Assembly: GCA_033296885.1 (NCBI GenBank)
Contig: MU864109.1
Coordinates: forward strand, 1 to 20,771
Reading direction: 5' to 3'
DNA length: 20,771 nucleotides
Origin: Triangularia verruculosa
Taxonomy: Eukaryota; Ascomycota; Sordariomycetes; Sordariales; Podosporaceae
Made by a program: the position numbers and the translations under genes. Shown in pieces: positions 18,132 to 20,771 of the stretch. How positions within the stretch are numbered: the stretch's first letter is position 1; each line of letters starts with the position of its first letter. The notes under the pieces were generated by a model. It ran no database searches, had not been told where the DNA came from, and saw only the letters and a program-made list of their open reading frames with translations.

Positions 18132-19140
18132 AGACGTCACGGACGTTGAATTGTCTCGGATAAAGGCCGAACAGTGGGGCCGGGAGATGTTACATTGCTA
18201 GGGTGTGACCGGCAGAAGGCGGCACAATGTGACGAACCCGACTCCCCAAGACCGACAATTATCCCTGGATCGTGCCCAACAACCAAAAGCTTACGCGTGA
18301 TGAAAAGTAAGCCATACAAAGCCCTAACCCTGACAGAACTGACAGGCCCACCAAATCCACAGCTTCGAATTCAAACCATACGGGAGGTGACCAACTGGGA
18401 CTACATTACCATCCAAGTACGTAAGAAAGTCGCTCAGATAGGTCCAGTACGCCTTGAATTCACAGACCACGCCACAGGCCCACCGATGCAGTCGTAGACC
18501 TAGCGACGGCGGGTCTAATGAACGGCCGATCCGATATTACTTTCCCACCACTGGAGGAGCTAGGGGCTGAGACGCTTCTATAAGCATTAGTGCGATATAA
18601 GAATAGGCGTAAAAACTAACCTTACAACTTTATACAGAACCTTCGAGCTGCGGCTCGGTCCTGCTATCGCTTATGGTGTCGATGTTACCCGCGGACCCGT
18701 CGGCGTATAGCGTCCCTTTAACCGTCGCAACTCGAGTATACGAATCGCAAACAGTAGATAGAAAAGGAGAATCCGGATAAATACTATATCTCTAAGAAAT
18801 ATAGGATTTCACGCTATATCGCTTCGAAGAAGTATACTATTTTAGATATATCTTATATAATAGGAGAATATATTATATAACGACCTTTATTTTAGCTATA
18901 GCCGTACCTTATAACCCTAATTCCTTAACTATTAAATAAAATTATAATACGTAATAAAGATATCGGATAATACCTTAATTATATTCGGTATTAACCTCGA
19001 TAATATACTAAAATAATAATATTAAATTTAACTTGGCTTTATCGATTTCTCTATATAAATATATTAAAATGGTAATTATATTTAATTACTTTTTATTTTT
19101 AAAGTTTTAAGTTAACTTTATAAAATCATTTTATAATCTA
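18132..19140 (-). repeat. Right arm of the large inverted repeat (partner 1515-2736)
   Basis: The reverse complement matches the left arm in three blocks (18132-18224, 18273-18377 and 18518-19140). This copy keeps about 140 bp (18378-18517) that the left lacks, and has only 48 bp where the left has a 400-bp segment. Homology stops near 19140, where a GC-richer LTR-like block begins. The outer block is AT-rich and RIP-like, while the two inner, shorter blocks are hardly mutated. Confidence 0.85.
18619..18865 (-). pseudogene. RIP-decayed C-terminal coding remnant inside the right repeat arm
   Basis: This is the minus-strand counterpart of the remnant at 1790-2035, with the same order of motifs and independent transitions, including CAG retained here where the left copy has TAG. 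It supports a former gene copy reading leftward. The LTR-like block at 19225-19740 separates it from further minus-strand remnants at 19790-20600, which may be the same gene's 5' half. Confidence 0.4.
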
Positions 19141-19224
19141 GTGTTGAAATACAGCATTTGTTTGTGGATTTTACAGTGTGTTTAAGCCCTATGGAATACA
19201 GGGCTTCAATGGCTTAGAAAATTC

Positions 19225-19752
19225 AACAGTGTTCACTGAGTCATGGGCTCCGGGAGCTGCGGCTCACTGAGGTGCCCAGAGGCTCCGGGTGCGGCTCCAG
19301 GTGCGGCTCCGGGTGCGGCTCCCTGAAGTGATCCGAGACTCCGGGGCGCAGGGCGCTAGCCCAGTGCCATGCAGTAGTCAAACGGTAGCGCCACGTGCCT
19401 TGTGGGTTAGCGCTCTCAACGGGTTTGGGGAGCACTCCGGTGAGCGCCCCGGGAAGCAATTGGAAGACCGAAGGCCTATAAGAACTCGGCAACAAACCCT
19501 GTTCACTGTGATAGTTTCTTTCCTTTAAGTTCAATCAATATACTGGTTCACCACATCTATTTCAGTGCCTCACAAGCCTTAGTTGCAGTGATAACCTTCT
19601 GTATTTGCAGGGCGCCGCTCCCTGCAACACATCTTCCTTCAGTGCTCGCCCACTGTCGTATGCTGCCGTCAAAGTCTTCCTCACTCCCAGTGGACTGCGC
19701 CGATAGCTATCAAAGCCCTGTACTTGCAGGCCTCAATAGCACCTATTTTAAC
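19225..19752 (+). mobile_element. LTR-like block, probably solo or truncated LTR of a Ty3/Gypsy-type element
   Basis: A GC-rich block starting near TGTTCACTGAG (19229) contains a promoter-like CTATAAGAACTCGGC at 19476-19490 and a second CTGTTCACTG (19499-19508). It ends in CAGGCCTCAATAGCACC before AT-rich DNA. This is the layout of a fungal LTR with a plus-strand promoter. Its distal part shares patches with 1-250. Open stretches on both strands through it have no coding features. It is not visibly RIP-mutated, so it may be a younger insertion. No second LTR in direct orientation is visible downstream, and exact ends are uncertain. Confidence 0.45.
19246..19322 (+). repeat. GC-rich 12-bp tandem repeat, GGCTCCGGGTGC
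   Basis: GGCTCCGGGTGC at 19281-19292, GGCTCCAGGTGC at 19293-19304 and GGCTCCGGGTGC at 19305-19316 are followed by a partial unit to 19322. Related single copies (GGCTCCGGGAGC) occur at 19246. It sits in the 5' part of the LTR-like block. Confidence 0.8.
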
Positions 19753-19789
19753 AAGGGCTATATAGATTAACTACTTTATAATATAGGAG

Positions 19790-20600
19790 AGGGTACCCTT
19801 TACTTAAATAATAGTATATAACTTACTAATTTAGTTATCGATTTATATATAACGTTTTTTTATAAAGATCTATATAACTATAATAAACCGGTAAAAGTAT
19901 TTAAGGAACTTCTTTATAGATTTAACTTTTTAACCGGCGTACTTTAGGTTTTATATAATATTTATAAGTTTTAAGACTTAAGTAATATCTTTATAAGCCT
20001 TTAGTAATTTATCTATAACGATATAAATATCCCATTACTCTTTATTAATATTATTATTAATTTTATTTAATATAATAATTAAGTACAGTAAAACTAGCTA
20101 GTTTAAAGCCTTTTCAATAAAAAAATAGGCCTACTCTATAAGATTAATAAGAACGTCAGACTAGAATGCCCTGGCTTCTTAGATAACGAAGACGATAATA
20201 TCGGAGAAGGTGTAAAGTATTCGAGGAAATAGACGCCCGATAGTAAACTCTCGAGAAGAGGTTCGTGGATTATTAGCCTAATGAAGTTACTAATGAATTC
20301 TCCTCTTCGCTAATATATTCTTTTCCTCTATTATAATATAGTACTCCTTCGCCCTAGGTACGCTTTCCCCACCTCTAAAACCTTTATAATCTGCAAAAAG
20401 GAGTGGATGTAGTTTATTATAGGTTACCGGGTCGGCGTATAGATATATATCTCTGGACGTAGGAATCGGGTTATTATTAAGACCGTTTATAAGCGTAGGG
20501 AAAGATATATTAGTACTTAGATTCGTTTACTTACGGCCGATAAATATATTAATAATAATACTTTTATCCTCTTTATCCTTTTAATAAATAATACTAATTA
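19790..20600 (-). pseudogene. RIP-decayed N-terminal half of a large fungal protein (P-loop GTPase-like / possible patatin fusion)
   Basis: The minus strand reads as protein around 20440-20310 (YADPVTYNKLHPLLFADYKG then FRGGESVPRAK) and around 20280-20100 (REFTIGRLFPRILYTFSDII, stop, then a KALN segment). Stops fall at expected Gln or Arg sites. I recall a fungal family with a conserved YADCEGL.GGE segment followed by a LYPR-LYTFSD segment, which behaves like the switch region of a P-loop GTPase-like domain. In some members I believe it is fused to a patatin-like phospholipase. The conserved Cys of that segment is Tyr here, as expected from a G-to-A change. This assignment is from memory. The 3' half appears to be displaced by the LTR-like block. 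Confidence 0.45.
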
Positions 20601-20679
20601 AGAAAAGAGTTTTAAAGTACTAAGTTAATAACCTTCCCTTTCTAATATTATTTTAATTAAGTAATCTAAATAGTTAAAT

Positions 20680-20712
20680 GTTAAAATAGGTCCCTGTGAG
20701 GCCTAATTTACA
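20680..20712 (-). repeat. Inverted copy of the LTR-like 3' end
   Basis: GTTAAAATAGGT followed by a TGAGGCCT run is the reverse complement of the end of the LTR-like block (AGGCCTCA...ACCTATTTTAAC, 19716-19752). The pair encloses about 930 bp of decayed pseudogene. The sequence beyond 20712 is again GC-balanced and may be a second, oppositely oriented element running off the window. Confidence 0.5.
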
Positions 20713-20771
20713 GTGGACTGGCAGCTGTAATACTACGTGGTTATAGGTGTGAAGGATTGGAGGATTCGGCC

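Noticed and set aside
19241..19534. Open frames on both strands through the GC-rich block
   Set aside because: They are explained by the tandem GC-rich repeat and LTR-like sequence, with no protein motif.
1..20771. CRISPR array, bacterial-type operon or phage content
   Set aside because: No regularly spaced repeats with unique spacers were found, and introns and RIP show this is fungal nuclear DNA.

Overview
The window looks like a chromosomal segment from a filamentous ascomycete (Pezizomycotina, plausibly Sordariomycetes). The genes have short introns of about 55-100 bp with GTANGT-type donors and CTAAC or CTGAC branch sites. The proteins resemble fungal families. Long AT-rich tracts show C-to-T and G-to-A decay rich in TpA and poor in CpA, which is the signature of repeat-induced point mutation (RIP). 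No tRNA, rRNA or CRISPR was recognised. Species cannot be assigned from sequence alone.

Layout. Positions 1-2736 are repeat-derived. They hold an LTR-like end (1-250), RIP-decayed AT-rich DNA, and the left arm of a large imperfect inverted repeat (about 1515-2736). The right arm lies near 18132-19140, so the arms enclose about 15.4 kb. Between them is a gene island of normal base composition (about 2.7-13.6 kb) with six loci. They are a Tc1/mariner-type transposase broken by one in-frame TGA (3474-4451, +), a conserved fungal protein of unknown function with a Cys/His motif (4495-5760, -), a divergently transcribed protein kinase (about 5778-8241, +), a secreted phytase/esterase-like protein (9109-10794, +), a signal-peptide membrane protein (11697-13148, +), and the 3' end of a Gln/Pro/Ala-rich gene (13285-13622, -).

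That last gene is cut by an apparently complete hAT-superfamily DNA transposon (13623-16514). The transposon is flanked by an 8-bp target duplication (one mismatch), ends in CAAGTC-type subterminal repeats, and has a RIP-decayed but still recognisable transposase. From 16515 to 18131 the DNA is partly RIP-decayed with broken coding remnants on the minus strand. From 18132 to the end are the right inverted-repeat arm, a GC-rich LTR-like block (about 19225-19740) and a RIP-decayed minus-strand pseudogene of a large fungal protein family.

The genes do not form an obvious pathway or operon. The main story is a gene island hemmed in by mobile and duplicated DNA. RIP has destroyed the long duplicated pieces and left the single-copy genes intact. 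The most promising oddities are the head-to-head kinase and unknown-protein pair (neither has an ATG in its open frame at the shared 5' end), the nearly intact transposase, the dated hAT insertion into a gene, and the opposed pseudogene copies.
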